Below are positions 6,963 through 14,088 of a stretch of DNA of 18,190 nucleotides, one piece after another (position 1 is the first letter of the stretch; each line of letters opens with the position of its first letter). A model generated the notes under the pieces. It was not told where the DNA came from, did not search any database, and saw only the letters and a list, made by a program, of their open reading frames with translations. The position numbers and the translations under genes were made by a program. Location of the stretch: positions 1 through 18,190 of the forward strand of contig NZ_CAJUHF010000060.1 of the NCBI RefSeq assembly GCF_910585845.1. Direction: 5' to 3'. Source of the DNA: an uncultured Bacteroides sp. Lineage in GTDB: Bacteria > Bacteroidota > Bacteroidia > Bacteroidales > Bacteroidaceae.

Positions 6963-6993
6963 CTTGCGTTTGCCTATTCATCACTTATGTTTG
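6963..6993 (+). promoter_or_regulatory. Promoter for aguA-aguB
   Basis: CTTG at 6963-6966 and TATGTTTG at 6986-6993 are separated by 19 bp, the usual arrangement of Bacteroides -33 and -7 boxes. The transcript would begin near 7000, about 10 nt before the ATG at 7011, which is preceded by GAAAG. This is the best two-element promoter in the window. Confidence 0.55.
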
Positions 6994-7010
6994 AATTATT
7001 ACATTGAAAG

Positions 7011-8051
7011 ATGACAGACTATAAAGAATCAAAGAACACCCTTCCTGCCGAATGGGCGTTGCAAAGCGGCGTGCAGCTGACTTGGCCTCATGCCCATACC
7101 GATTGGAACTATATGCTTGCCGAGGTATGCTCATGTTTTACGGCGATTGCCCGCGAAATAGCGGAACGCGAAATCCTCCTCATTGTGACTCCCGAACCGG
7201 ATGAAGTCAGAAAGCAAATCTCAGCGACTGTCAATATGGCCAATGTCCGCTTCCTGAAGTGCCAGACCAATGACACTTGGGCGCGCGACCACGGTGCAAT
7301 CACCTTGCTTGATGAAGGAACGCCATCCCTCCTTGATTTTACGTTCAATGGTTGGGGACTGAAATTTGCTTCCGACAAGGACAATCTGATTACCCGCCAG
7401 GCGATTGAGGCAGGTGTCATGCATGGGCGTTATGTCAACCGCCTTGGTTTTGTGCTCGAAGGAGGCTCTATCGAGAGTGACGGGCAAGGGACATTGCTTA
7501 CCACTTCCCAATGCCTGCTCTCGCCCAACCGCAACGGACAGATGAACCGTGATGAAATAGAGGCGTACCTTTGTTCCGAATTCCGCCTGCAACGTGTGCT
7601 TTGGCTGGATCATGGATATCTGGCCGGAGACGATACGGACAGTCATGTGGATACGCTCGCACGCTTCTGTTCTCCGAACACCATCGCTTATGTGCAATGC
7701 ACGGATACGCAGGACGAGCATTACGAGGCTCTTCGCCGGATGGAAGAGCAACTGAAAACTTTCCGCACCGCAGATGGGGCGCCTTATCGCCTGCTGCCTT
7801 TGCCCATGGCAGATAGGATTGAAGAAGATGGAGAACGCCTTCCTGCCACATACGCCAACTTCCTGATTATGAATAGCGCAGTACTTTACCCTACTTACTG
7901 TCAACAGGAAAATGACGCCCGTGCCAAGGAAGTCCTGCAAGAGGCTTTTCCGAACCATGAGATTATCGGAATCGACTGCCGGGCATTGATCAGACAGCAC
8001 GGTTCACTGCATTGCGTAACGATGCAATACCCTACAGGCGTATTAGGTTGA
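7011..8051 (+). CDS. aguA: Agmatine deiminase
   Basis: This 346-residue protein belongs to the agmatine deiminase / Porphyromonas-type peptidylarginine deiminase family. It hydrolyses agmatine to N-carbamoylputrescine and ammonia in the cytoplasm. The catalytic set is visible: NDTWARDHG (87-95) with the substrate-binding Asp, EGGSIESDG (150-158), DTDSHVD (208-214) with catalytic H212, and nucleophile C335 in SLHCVTMQYPTG near the C-terminus. Length is normal for AguA, and there is no signal peptide, which argues against the secreted PAD branch. The next gene encodes N-carbamoylputrescine amidase, which completes the route to putrescine and confirms the assignment. Confidence 0.93.
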   Translation: MTDYKESKNTLPAEWALQSGVQLTWPHAHTDWNYMLAEVCSCFTAIAREIAEREILLIVTPEPDEVRKQISATVNMANVRFLKCQTNDTWARDHGAITLLDEGTPSLLDFTFNGWGLKFASDKDNLITRQAIEAGVMHGRYVNRLGFVLEGGSIESDGQGTLLTTSQCLLSPNRNGQMNRDEIEAYLCSEFRLQRVLWLDHGYLAGDDTDSHVDTLARFCSPNTIAYVQCTDTQDEHYEALRRMEEQLKTFRTADGAPYRLLPLPMADRIEEDGERLPATYANFLIMNSAVLYPTYCQQENDARAKEVLQEAFPNHEIIGIDCRALIRQHGSLHCVTMQYPTGVLG

Positions 8052-8096
8052 GAGAATGATAATTTGATTGAGAATATAAATAAGAAGAAAAGAGAT

Positions 8097-8981
8097 ATGA
8101 GAAAAATAAAAGTCGGTATTATCCAGCAAGCCAACACGTCGGATCTTCGCACCAATCTGATGAATCTTGCCGAGAGCATAGCAGCATGTGCCGCACATGG
8201 TGCACAGCTGGTCGTGTTGCAGGAGTTGCACAATTCCTTGTATTTCTGCCAGACCGAAAACACGAATCTGTTCGATTTGGCGGAGACGATTCCCGGACCT
8301 TCCACCGGGTTTTATTCGGAACTGGCTGCCGCTAATAAGATCGTATTGGTAACTTCCCTATTCGAGAAGCGTGCTCCGGGAATCTATCATAACACGGCAG
8401 TCGTTTTCGATCGGGACGGAAGCATTGCCGGTAAGTACCGCAAAATGCACATTCCGGATGATCCTGCCTATTATGAAAAGTTCTATTTCACTCCCGGCGA
8501 TATCGGATTTGAACCGATCCAGACTTCCATTGGGAAACTGGGTGTGCTGGTCTGCTGGGACCAGTGGTATCCGGAAGCAGCCCGCCTCATGGCTCTGAAA
8601 GGCGCCGAACTGCTGATATATCCCACTGCCATCGGTTGGGAAAGCACGGATACCGATGAAGAAAAAGCCCGCCAGCTCAATGCTTGGATCATTTCGCAAC
8701 GGGCTCACGCCGTAGCCAACGGATTGCCGGTCATATCGGTCAACCGCGTAGGACACGAACCCGACCCGTCGATGCAGACGAATGGGATTCTGTTCTGGGG
8801 CAATAGTTTTGTTGCCGGACCGCAGGGCGAGATGCTGGCACAAGCAGGAAACGACCGTCCGGAAAATATGGTAGTGGAAATAGATATGGAACGTTCGGAG
8901 AATGTCCGTCGTTGGTGGCCTTTCCTGCGCGACAGGCGTATCGACGAATATGGAGGACTGACGAAACGCTTCCTCGACTAA
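8097..8981 (+). CDS. aguB: N-carbamoylputrescine amidase
   Basis: From ATG 8097 this is 294 residues, a typical nitrilase-superfamily amidohydrolase. It converts N-carbamoylputrescine to putrescine, ammonia and CO2, the step after AguA. The Glu-Lys-Cys triad is visible: E43 in VLQELHNS, K116 in GKYRKMHIPDDP and C153 in VLVCWDQWYPE. The LQELHNSLYF and HIPDDP segments are characteristic of AguB rather than other nitrilases. The frame runs upstream to TTG 8064, but ATG 8097 follows an A/G-rich stretch and gives the usual MRKIKVGIIQQ start. It lies 45 bp after aguA and very probably shares its transcript. Its stop codon is directly followed by the 22-bp array at 8984-9122. Confidence 0.93.
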   Translation: MRKIKVGIIQQANTSDLRTNLMNLAESIAACAAHGAQLVVLQELHNSLYFCQTENTNLFDLAETIPGPSTGFYSELAAANKIVLVTSLFEKRAPGIYHNTAVVFDRDGSIAGKYRKMHIPDDPAYYEKFYFTPGDIGFEPIQTSIGKLGVLVCWDQWYPEAARLMALKGAELLIYPTAIGWESTDTDEEKARQLNAWIISQRAHAVANGLPVISVNRVGHEPDPSMQTNGILFWGNSFVAGPQGEMLAQAGNDRPENMVVEIDMERSENVRRWWPFLRDRRIDEYGGLTKRFLD

Positions 8982-8983
8982 GA

Positions 8984-9122
8984 AAAAATCGTCTCACGGG
9001 ACGGATAATTTCGTCTCGTGAGACAAAAAAATCCGTCCCATGAGACGAATTCCACCGGCTTACGAGACGAAAATATTCGTCCCGTGAGACAAATTTTATC
9101 AGTTTACGAAGCGAAAGTCACT
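8984..9122. repeat. Six-unit 22-bp palindromic array forming one large hairpin
   Basis: Units begin at 8991, 9013, 9035, 9057, 9079 and 9101, exactly 22 bp apart. Each has a 12-bp palindromic core near GTCYCRYGRGAC and a 10-bp A/T-rich spacer usually ending in TC; the sixth is degenerate and overlaps the gtrA stop codon. The array is symmetric about 9040.5. Unit 1 (GTCTCACGGGACG, 8991-9003) pairs perfectly with 9078-9090, TTCGTCTCGT (9010-9019) pairs perfectly with 9062-9071, and unit 3 is the apex. Across 8991-9024 against 9057-9090, I count 30 Watson-Crick pairs and two G-T pairs in 34. It separates convergent aguB and gtrA, so a terminator role is likely; protein binding is possible. Confidence 0.85.
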
Positions 9123-9493
9123 TTCTTATTCATCATAAAGTTTACCCCTCCATAGATGAATAATCCCAAGAACTGGGCAAGATATTCATTGCAATGCACC
9201 CCTTCTACCAGCATCACCAAAAACAGGAATTGCGCCATGTACGCCATCCCGAAGGCAATAGAAAAGAGTAACACCTGTTTCCAAGTGTTACCCTTCTTCT
9301 CTTTATCCAAAGGAAATATCCAGTGCTTGCACCATATAAAGTTATGGGTCTGCGCAATGACGTATGCTGTGATATTCGAGAACATATAGTCCACGTTCAG
9401 CACATCCATCATCATCCAGATGACTACAGCCGTAATCAGCGCATTCAGTGTGCCGATTATCGCAAAGCGGAGGATGCGTCTGGACTCTCTCAC
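9104..9493 (-). CDS. GtrA-family membrane protein
   Basis: This 129-residue protein has four predicted membrane segments and the GtrA signature layout: an N-terminal RILRFAIIGTLNALITAVVI helix, a short basic loop around KHWIFPLDKEKKGN, and a C-terminal NFMMNKKVTF. GtrA-like proteins are thought to help move lipid-linked sugars across the inner membrane during surface polysaccharide modification; the substrate here is unknown. The frame begins with GTG at 9493, 14 bp after the aspS stop codon, so it is probably co-transcribed with aspS. No polysaccharide genes are nearby. The stop codon lies in the degenerate sixth unit of the 22-bp array. Confidence 0.85.
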   Translation of the reverse strand: MRESRRILRFAIIGTLNALITAVVIWMMMDVLNVDYMFSNITAYVIAQTHNFIWCKHWIFPLDKEKKGNTWKQVLLFSIAFGMAYMAQFLFLVMLVEGVHCNEYLAQFLGLFIYGGVNFMMNKKVTFAS

Positions 9494-9507
9494 AGCAGGA
9501 TATTTAC

Positions 9508-11265
9508 TTATTCCTTTATATCAACGACCAGATTCAATTCGTCCAACTGGGATTGATCCAATACGGACGGAGCATCCAGCATCACATCGCGACCGCTGTT
9601 ATTCTTGGGGAATGCGATACAGTCGCGGATGCTGTCCAGACCGGCGAAGAGAGATACCCAACGGTCCAATCCGTAAGCCAATCCGCCGTGAGGAGGCGCA
9701 CCATATTTGAACGCATTCATCAGGAAGCCGAACTGTTCCTCCGCTTTCTCAGGAGTGAAGCCCAGGATTTCGAACATCTTTGCCTGCAATTTCGGATCGT
9801 GGATACGGATGGAACCGCCACCAACTTCCACACCATTGATGACCATATCATACGCATCGGCACGCACAGCAGCAGGATCGGTATCCAGCAGGGCGATGTC
9901 TTCATCTTTCGGATGCGTGAAAGGATGGTGCATAGCCATCAGGCGGTTTTCCTGTTCGCTCCATTCAAACATCGGGAAATCGACTATCCACAGGCATGCG
10001 AACGTATTCTTGTCGCGCAATCCTAATTGGTTACCCATCTCCAGACGGAGTTCGCAGAGTTGCTTGCGCGTCTTCATCGCATCGTCGCCGCTCAATATCA
10101 GGATAAGGTCGCCGAGTTTGGCACCGAAGGCCTCTTTCATCTTTTGCAGTACTTCCTGCGTATAGAACTTGTCGACGCTCGATTTCACTGTTCCGTCGGC
10201 TTCGATACGCGCATATACCATGCCTTTTGCACCGATTTGCGGTCTCTTTACAAACTCTGTCAGGGCATCCAGCTGCTTGCGGGTGTAGTGTGCCGCACCT
10301 TCTGCGCAGATACCGCCGATGTATGCAGCGTTATCAAATACGGAGAAACCGTAACCTTTCAGGATATCCATCAGTTCCACGAACTTCATGCCGAAGCGCA
10401 AGTCGGGTTTGTCGCTACCATAATACTTCATGGCGTCCGCCCACGGCATGCGCTGGAACTCACCTTCCAGTTCTATTCCGCGTATTTTCTTGAAAAGGTA
10501 TTTGGTCATGCCCTCAAACAGGTTGATGATGTCATCCTGCTCTACGAAAGACATTTCGCAGTCTATCTGTGTAAACTCCGGTTGACGGTCGGCACGAAGG
10601 TCTTCATCGCGGAAACATTTCGCGATCTGGAAGTAACGGTCGAAGCCGGAAACCATTAGCAACTGCTTCAAGGTCTGTGGGCTTTGCGGAAGCGCGTAAA
10701 ACTGTCCCGGATTCATGCGCGAGGGCACAACGAAATCGCGGGCGCCTTCGGGGGTAGAGCCTACCAGTACGGGAGTTTCCACTTCAATGAAACCTTGGCT
10801 GTCCAAGTACTGGCGTACTTCGATCGTCATTTTATGGCGAAGCTCCAGGTTTTTGCGTACGGAAGGACGGCGCAGGTCCAGATAACGGAATTTCATACGG
10901 ATATCGTCGCCGCCATCCGTATTGTCTTCGATGGTGAAAGGAGGGGTTTGCGCTGCGTTCAGCACCTTCAGTTCCGACACAATGATTTCAATGTCTCCGG
11001 TCGGAATGTTCGCATTCTTGCTGAAACGCTCGTTTACTGTTCCGGTGATCTGGATGACAAATTCACGGCCTAAGTGGTTGGCATTTTCGCAGAGTGCCGC
11101 GTCCACTTCTTCGTTGAAGACTAACTGGGTGATGCCATAGCGGTCGCGGAGGTCTACGAAAGTCATGCCTCCCATCTTGCGGCTGCGTTGCACCCAACCT
11201 GCCAGCGTTACTTGCTTGTTGACATCGGAGATACGAAGTTCCCCGCAGGTATGTGTTCTAAACAT
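9508..11265 (-). CDS. aspS: Aspartyl-tRNA synthetase
   Basis: This 585-residue class II synthetase charges tRNA-Asp in the cytoplasm. The N-terminal OB-fold anticodon-binding domain (about residues 1-105, including WVQRSRKMGGMTFVDLRDR) is followed by catalytic motif 2 (FRDEDLRADRQPEFTQID), the GAD insertion domain of the bacterial type in the middle, and motif 3 (GLAYGLDRW) near the C-terminus. Length is that of bacterial-type AspRS. The ATG at 11265 gives the standard MFRTHTCGELR start. A -7-like box is found 84 bp upstream, and a MITE-like element lies just beyond it. The GtrA-like gene follows after 14 bp. Confidence 0.96.
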   Translation of the reverse strand: MFRTHTCGELRISDVNKQVTLAGWVQRSRKMGGMTFVDLRDRYGITQLVFNEEVDAALCENANHLGREFVIQITGTVNERFSKNANIPTGDIEIIVSELKVLNAAQTPPFTIEDNTDGGDDIRMKFRYLDLRRPSVRKNLELRHKMTIEVRQYLDSQGFIEVETPVLVGSTPEGARDFVVPSRMNPGQFYALPQSPQTLKQLLMVSGFDRYFQIAKCFRDEDLRADRQPEFTQIDCEMSFVEQDDIINLFEGMTKYLFKKIRGIELEGEFQRMPWADAMKYYGSDKPDLRFGMKFVELMDILKGYGFSVFDNAAYIGGICAEGAAHYTRKQLDALTEFVKRPQIGAKGMVYARIEADGTVKSSVDKFYTQEVLQKMKEAFGAKLGDLILILSGDDAMKTRKQLCELRLEMGNQLGLRDKNTFACLWIVDFPMFEWSEQENRLMAMHHPFTHPKDEDIALLDTDPAAVRADAYDMVINGVEVGGGSIRIHDPKLQAKMFEILGFTPEKAEEQFGFLMNAFKYGAPPHGGLAYGLDRWVSLFAGLDSIRDCIAFPKNNSGRDVMLDAPSVLDQSQLDELNLVVDIKE

Positions 11266-11349
11266 CTTTTTTATGAATGATTTAATAAGTTACAATTCAT
11301 TATTCAGTCCGTGCCGTTCTCAAAGTACGTCACTTCTGTTATCGGTTTG

Positions 11350-11357
11350 CAAAAATA
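11350..11357 (-). promoter_or_regulatory. -7 box for aspS
   Basis: CAAAAATA reads TATTTTTG on the minus strand. It lies 84 bp upstream of the aspS ATG, predicting a leader of nearly 80 nt. It is only 21 bp from the MITE-like element's TTA flank, so the element covers the upstream promoter region. No clear -33 element is visible. Confidence 0.45.
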
Positions 11358-11378
11358 CAGATTTATTTTATAAAAAAC

Positions 11379-11557
11379 TTAGAAACTGTTTTGATTTTCT
11401 TTCAGCTTCCTTCTGAGAGTTATTTTTGCGGATTTTTATCTGTTTTCAAGAGGAGCATAGCGGGCTATGTGACGAAGGGAAACAGATAAAAAGACCGAAA
11501 ATAAACTCAGAAAGGGCTGAGGGAACCTTTAAAAAAGAAAATTAAAACAGTTTCTTA
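11379..11557. mobile_element. MITE-like palindromic element with TTA flanks
   Basis: A 173-bp segment (11382-11554) begins GAAACTGTTTTGATTTTC and ends with its near-perfect inverse, GAAAATTAAAACAGTTTC, with one mismatch over 18 bp. It is flanked on both sides by TTA (11379-11381 and 11555-11557), an apparent 3-bp target duplication. The inverted repeat continues inward through ATCTGTTT/AAACAGAT blocks to a central CATAGC-GG-GCTATG palindrome. There is no coding capacity. The size, terminal repeats and duplication suggest a MITE mobilised by a transposase elsewhere; an IS5-like origin is a guess from the 3-bp TNA target. The right TTA is the stop codon of dagK. The element may also act as the dagK terminator. 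Confidence 0.7.
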
Positions 11558-12619
11558 GATTTTCGTTAACTTCTTAATCTGTTCCTTGCTCTTGTTGATC
11601 TGCTCTCTGCTCTTGTCCAATATCATCTTGTTCTTTTGAGCGATATCTTCCACGATGGCTTCATTGATCTGTTTCAGTCCGTTGATGTAGTCTTGCGCCC
11701 GTTGCAATACGTTCGAAGAATCCTTCTCGGCATAAGGCGGAACGATGACCTGTAGTTCTTCCTTGAACACTTTTACCTCAATATCCTCTCCCATCATCAT
11801 CGGGTCTCCGTCAAAGTGTACCACTCCCGGTTTAGTGCGATGAATGCGCAACTTCCGGCAACGGAAAGTTTTGATGCGACTGTTCTGGTCTATCGTCTTG
11901 TTGAACAACTGGAAGGAGAGCGAAGGTACATCCAGCACGGTGAAAGGTTCCAATATCGTCACATCCAGCAGTCCGTCCGTCAGGGTTGCCTGCGGGGCAA
12001 TGTAGGCATTGTTGCCATATTGCGAGGCGTTGCCGCAGGCTATGAGGAACGCTTTATACTTCAAAGTGCCGTCTTCCGTCTCCAGCTCGTAGGTTTCAGG
12101 TTGGTACTTCAGGCTTTCCAGTAGGGTCTTTTCCAAATAAGTGAGGGGTCCTCTCCTGCCCGCTTTTGCAAACTTCAGGCTGACGAAAGCATCGAAGCCC
12201 ACTCCACACGTACAGAAGAAAGGCACATCATTGATCTTTCCGTAGTCGATGACATCCAGCACTCCTCCGTTGATGATTTCAATCGCCCGTTTGGAGTCCA
12301 TCGGGATTTGCAGATGGCGTGCCAATCCGTTCCCCGAACCGCAGGGAATGATTCCCAGTGCCGTCTTTGTGTGCACCAGCGAACGGGCTATTTCGTTGAT
12401 CGTGCCGTCTCCGCCGATTGCCACTACGGCAAATTCGTTCTCCTTCGCCTTTTGTGCGGCGATTTCGATGGCATGCCCGGCATATTCCGTATATACTATT
12501 TCCGAAAGAAACTTCATACGGTCCAGCTTCTCATCGAGCAGGTGAAGGATGTGTTCTTTGCTCTGGGTGCCGGATTTCGGGTTCACGATGAATGATATTT
12601 TCTTTTTTTCTGCGTCCAT
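11555..12619 (-). CDS. YegS/DagK-type lipid kinase
   Basis: From ATG 12619 this is 354 residues of the diacylglycerol kinase catalytic (YegS/DgkB) family, which phosphorylates lipid hydroxyls with ATP at the membrane. Visible motifs are NPKSG (13-17), GGDGTINE (69-76) and PCGSGNGLARHL (92-103), all part of the nucleotide and catalytic site. The C-terminal 50 residues are a Lys/Gln-rich helix, perhaps a coiled coil. A longer frame to 12667 would include the -7 box, so the internal ATG is preferred. The same catalytic fold includes sphingosine and ceramide kinases, and this gene is divergent from serine palmitoyltransferase, so a sphingolipid substrate is a reasonable alternative to diacylglycerol. 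The stop codon is supplied by the MITE flank. Confidence 0.88.
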   Translation of the reverse strand: MDAEKKKISFIVNPKSGTQSKEHILHLLDEKLDRMKFLSEIVYTEYAGHAIEIAAQKAKENEFAVVAIGGDGTINEIARSLVHTKTALGIIPCGSGNGLARHLQIPMDSKRAIEIINGGVLDVIDYGKINDVPFFCTCGVGFDAFVSLKFAKAGRRGPLTYLEKTLLESLKYQPETYELETEDGTLKYKAFLIACGNASQYGNNAYIAPQATLTDGLLDVTILEPFTVLDVPSLSFQLFNKTIDQNSRIKTFRCRKLRIHRTKPGVVHFDGDPMMMGEDIEVKVFKEELQVIVPPYAEKDSSNVLQRAQDYINGLKQINEAIVEDIAQKNKMILDKSREQINKSKEQIKKLTKI

Positions 12620-12653
12620 GCAAGGTAATTTCACTATGCAATTATTCGAATGG

Positions 12654-12661
12654 CAAAAATA
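12654..12661 (-). promoter_or_regulatory. -7 box for the lipid kinase gene
   Basis: CAAAAATA reads TATTTTTG on the minus strand, 34 bp before the ATG at 12619. It supports that start codon over the longer frame, which would begin upstream of the transcript. No strong -33 box is seen. Confidence 0.45.
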
Positions 12662-12757
12662 ATACAAATACTTGAATTTTCAGGCATGGAGTGAACGTTA
12701 ATGCATAACGAGGTATATTTTTTTATCAGAAAAAGAACATATAAAAACATATTTTGC

Positions 12758-12765
12758 TATCTTTG
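12758..12765 (+). promoter_or_regulatory. -7 box for spt
   Basis: TATCTTTG matches TAnnTTTG, 63 bp before the spt ATG, giving a leader of about 55 nt. The surrounding sequence is very AT-rich. The -33 position has no clear TTTG. Confidence 0.5.
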
Positions 12766-12828
12766 CCCCCTGTTTTTAAAAGGATTATAATTAAGAATTA
12801 AATATTTCATACTATTAATAGAGATTTC

Positions 12829-14016
12829 ATGGGATTACTACAAGACAAATTAGCGAAATACGACTTGCCGCAACAATACATGGCAATGGGCGTATATCCC
12901 TATTTCCGTACGATCGACAGCCATCAGGATACTGAGGTGTTGATGGATGGAAAAAAAGTCCTGATGTTCGGCTCGAATGCCTATACGGGACTGACTTACG
13001 ATAAAAGAATCATAGATGCTGCCAAAGCTGCTACAGATAAGTATGGTACCGGTTGTGCCGGCTCCCGTTTGCTGAACGGAACTCTTGATATACACGTAGA
13101 GCTGGAAAAGGAATTGGCAGAGTTCGTAGGAAAAGATGAAGCTCTTTGCTTCTCCACCGGGTTTACGGTGAACGAAGGAGTCATTCCCCAACTGACAGGA
13201 CGCAACGATTATATCATCTGTGACGACCGCGTACACGCTTCTATTGTGGACGGCCGCCGTCTTTCTTTCTCTACACAGTTGAAGTATAAGCACAATGATA
13301 TGGCTGAACTGGAGAAGGAACTCCAAAGATGCGAGCCGGATGCTATCAAGCTGATCGTGGTGGACAGTGTGTTCTCTATGGAAGGCGACCTTGCCAACTT
13401 GCCGGAGATCGTACGTCTGAAGAAGAAATATAACGCCAGCATCATGGTAGACGAGGCACATGGCTTGGGTGTCTTCGGAAGACAAGGTCGCGGAGTATGC
13501 GACCACTTCGGAGTAACTAAGGACATTGACCTGATTATGGGTACTTTCAGCAAGTCATTAGCTTCTATCGGTGGGTTTGTGGCAGGAGATTCTTCCGTCA
13601 TCAACTGGTTGCGCCACAATGCACGTTCCTATATCTTCCAGGCAAGTAATACGCCTGCCGCTACGGCTGCTGCCCGCGAAGCCCTGCACATTATCATGAA
13701 CGAACCGGAACGTCAGCAACGTTTGTGGGACATCACTAACTATGCCTTGAAGAAATTCCGCGATGCAGGTTTCGAAATCGGCGAGACAGAGTCCCCTATC
13801 ATACCGTTGTATGTGCGTGATGCTGAGAAAACGTTTGTGGTAACCAAGATGGCGTTCGACGAAGGTATCTTTATCAATCCGGTGATTCCGCCCGCATGTG
13901 CTCCGCAAGATACGTTGGTACGCGTAGCGCTGATGGCTACCCACACTAAAGAGCAAGTGGACTATGCCGTTGAGAAGTTGACGAAATGCTTCCGCGAATT
14001 GGGCATAATTAAATAA
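12829..14016 (+). CDS. spt: Serine palmitoyltransferase
   Basis: This 395-residue fold-type I PLP enzyme of the alpha-oxoamine synthase family is the soluble bacterial serine palmitoyltransferase type. It condenses serine with an acyl-CoA to 3-ketosphinganine, the first step of Bacteroides sphingolipid synthesis. Visible residues are H136 (DRVHASI), which stacks on PLP; D208 and H211 in VDEAHGLG; and the Schiff-base K242 in GTFSKSLASIGGF. The family's GTGCAGSRLLNGT motif is at 73-85. Length is normal. 8-amino-7-oxononanoate synthase and 2-amino-3-ketobutyrate ligase are close relatives, but the N-terminal LPQQYMAMGVYPYFRTID block fits SPT of Bacteroides. It is divergent from a lipid kinase and is followed by a strong terminator. 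Confidence 0.88.
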   Translation: MGLLQDKLAKYDLPQQYMAMGVYPYFRTIDSHQDTEVLMDGKKVLMFGSNAYTGLTYDKRIIDAAKAATDKYGTGCAGSRLLNGTLDIHVELEKELAEFVGKDEALCFSTGFTVNEGVIPQLTGRNDYIICDDRVHASIVDGRRLSFSTQLKYKHNDMAELEKELQRCEPDAIKLIVVDSVFSMEGDLANLPEIVRLKKKYNASIMVDEAHGLGVFGRQGRGVCDHFGVTKDIDLIMGTFSKSLASIGGFVAGDSSVINWLRHNARSYIFQASNTPAATAAAREALHIIMNEPERQQRLWDITNYALKKFRDAGFEIGETESPIIPLYVRDAEKTFVVTKMAFDEGIFINPVIPPACAPQDTLVRVALMATHTKEQVDYAVEKLTKCFRELGIIK

Positions 14017-14045
14017 AGATTCTCTATAAATCAGATAAATAAAAG

Positions 14046-14079
14046 AAAGACTGCCTCCGGAAAAAGGCAGTCTTTTTTT
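14046..14079 (+). terminator. Strong intrinsic terminator after spt
   Basis: AAAGACTGCCT (14046-14056) pairs perfectly with AGGCAGTCTTT (14065-14075) around an 8-nt loop, followed by a T run to 14079. The next base begins an in-frame ATG of pabB, so the terminator touches the pabB start region with no room for a promoter between them. Confidence 0.85.
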
Positions 14080-14088
14080 ATGGGAACT

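Noticed and set aside
7221..8000. 259-codon open frame antisense to agmatine deiminase
   Set aside because: It is a shadow of aguA: no recognisable protein character, no start signals, and aguA has complete catalytic motifs.
8991..9122. CRISPR array
   Set aside because: The 22-bp period leaves only about 10 bp of A/T-rich spacer, the units are divergent, and no cas genes are present.
9448..10659. Open frames antisense to aspS (192 and 210 codons)
   Set aside because: They follow from the codon usage of aspS; no promoter or ribosome-binding site is seen and the proteins have no known features.
11266..11349. T-box or other leader regulation of aspS
   Set aside because: The leader of about 80 nt has no T-box sequence or stable terminator/antiterminator pair that I can see.
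12620..12667. Extended N-terminus of the lipid kinase
   Set aside because: The extra 16 codons include the -7 box and do not resemble the family; MDAEKKKISFIVNPKSG is the natural start.
12850..13506. 218-codon open frame antisense to serine palmitoyltransferase
   Set aside because: It lies wholly within spt, which has all its active-site residues; the antisense protein resembles nothing.
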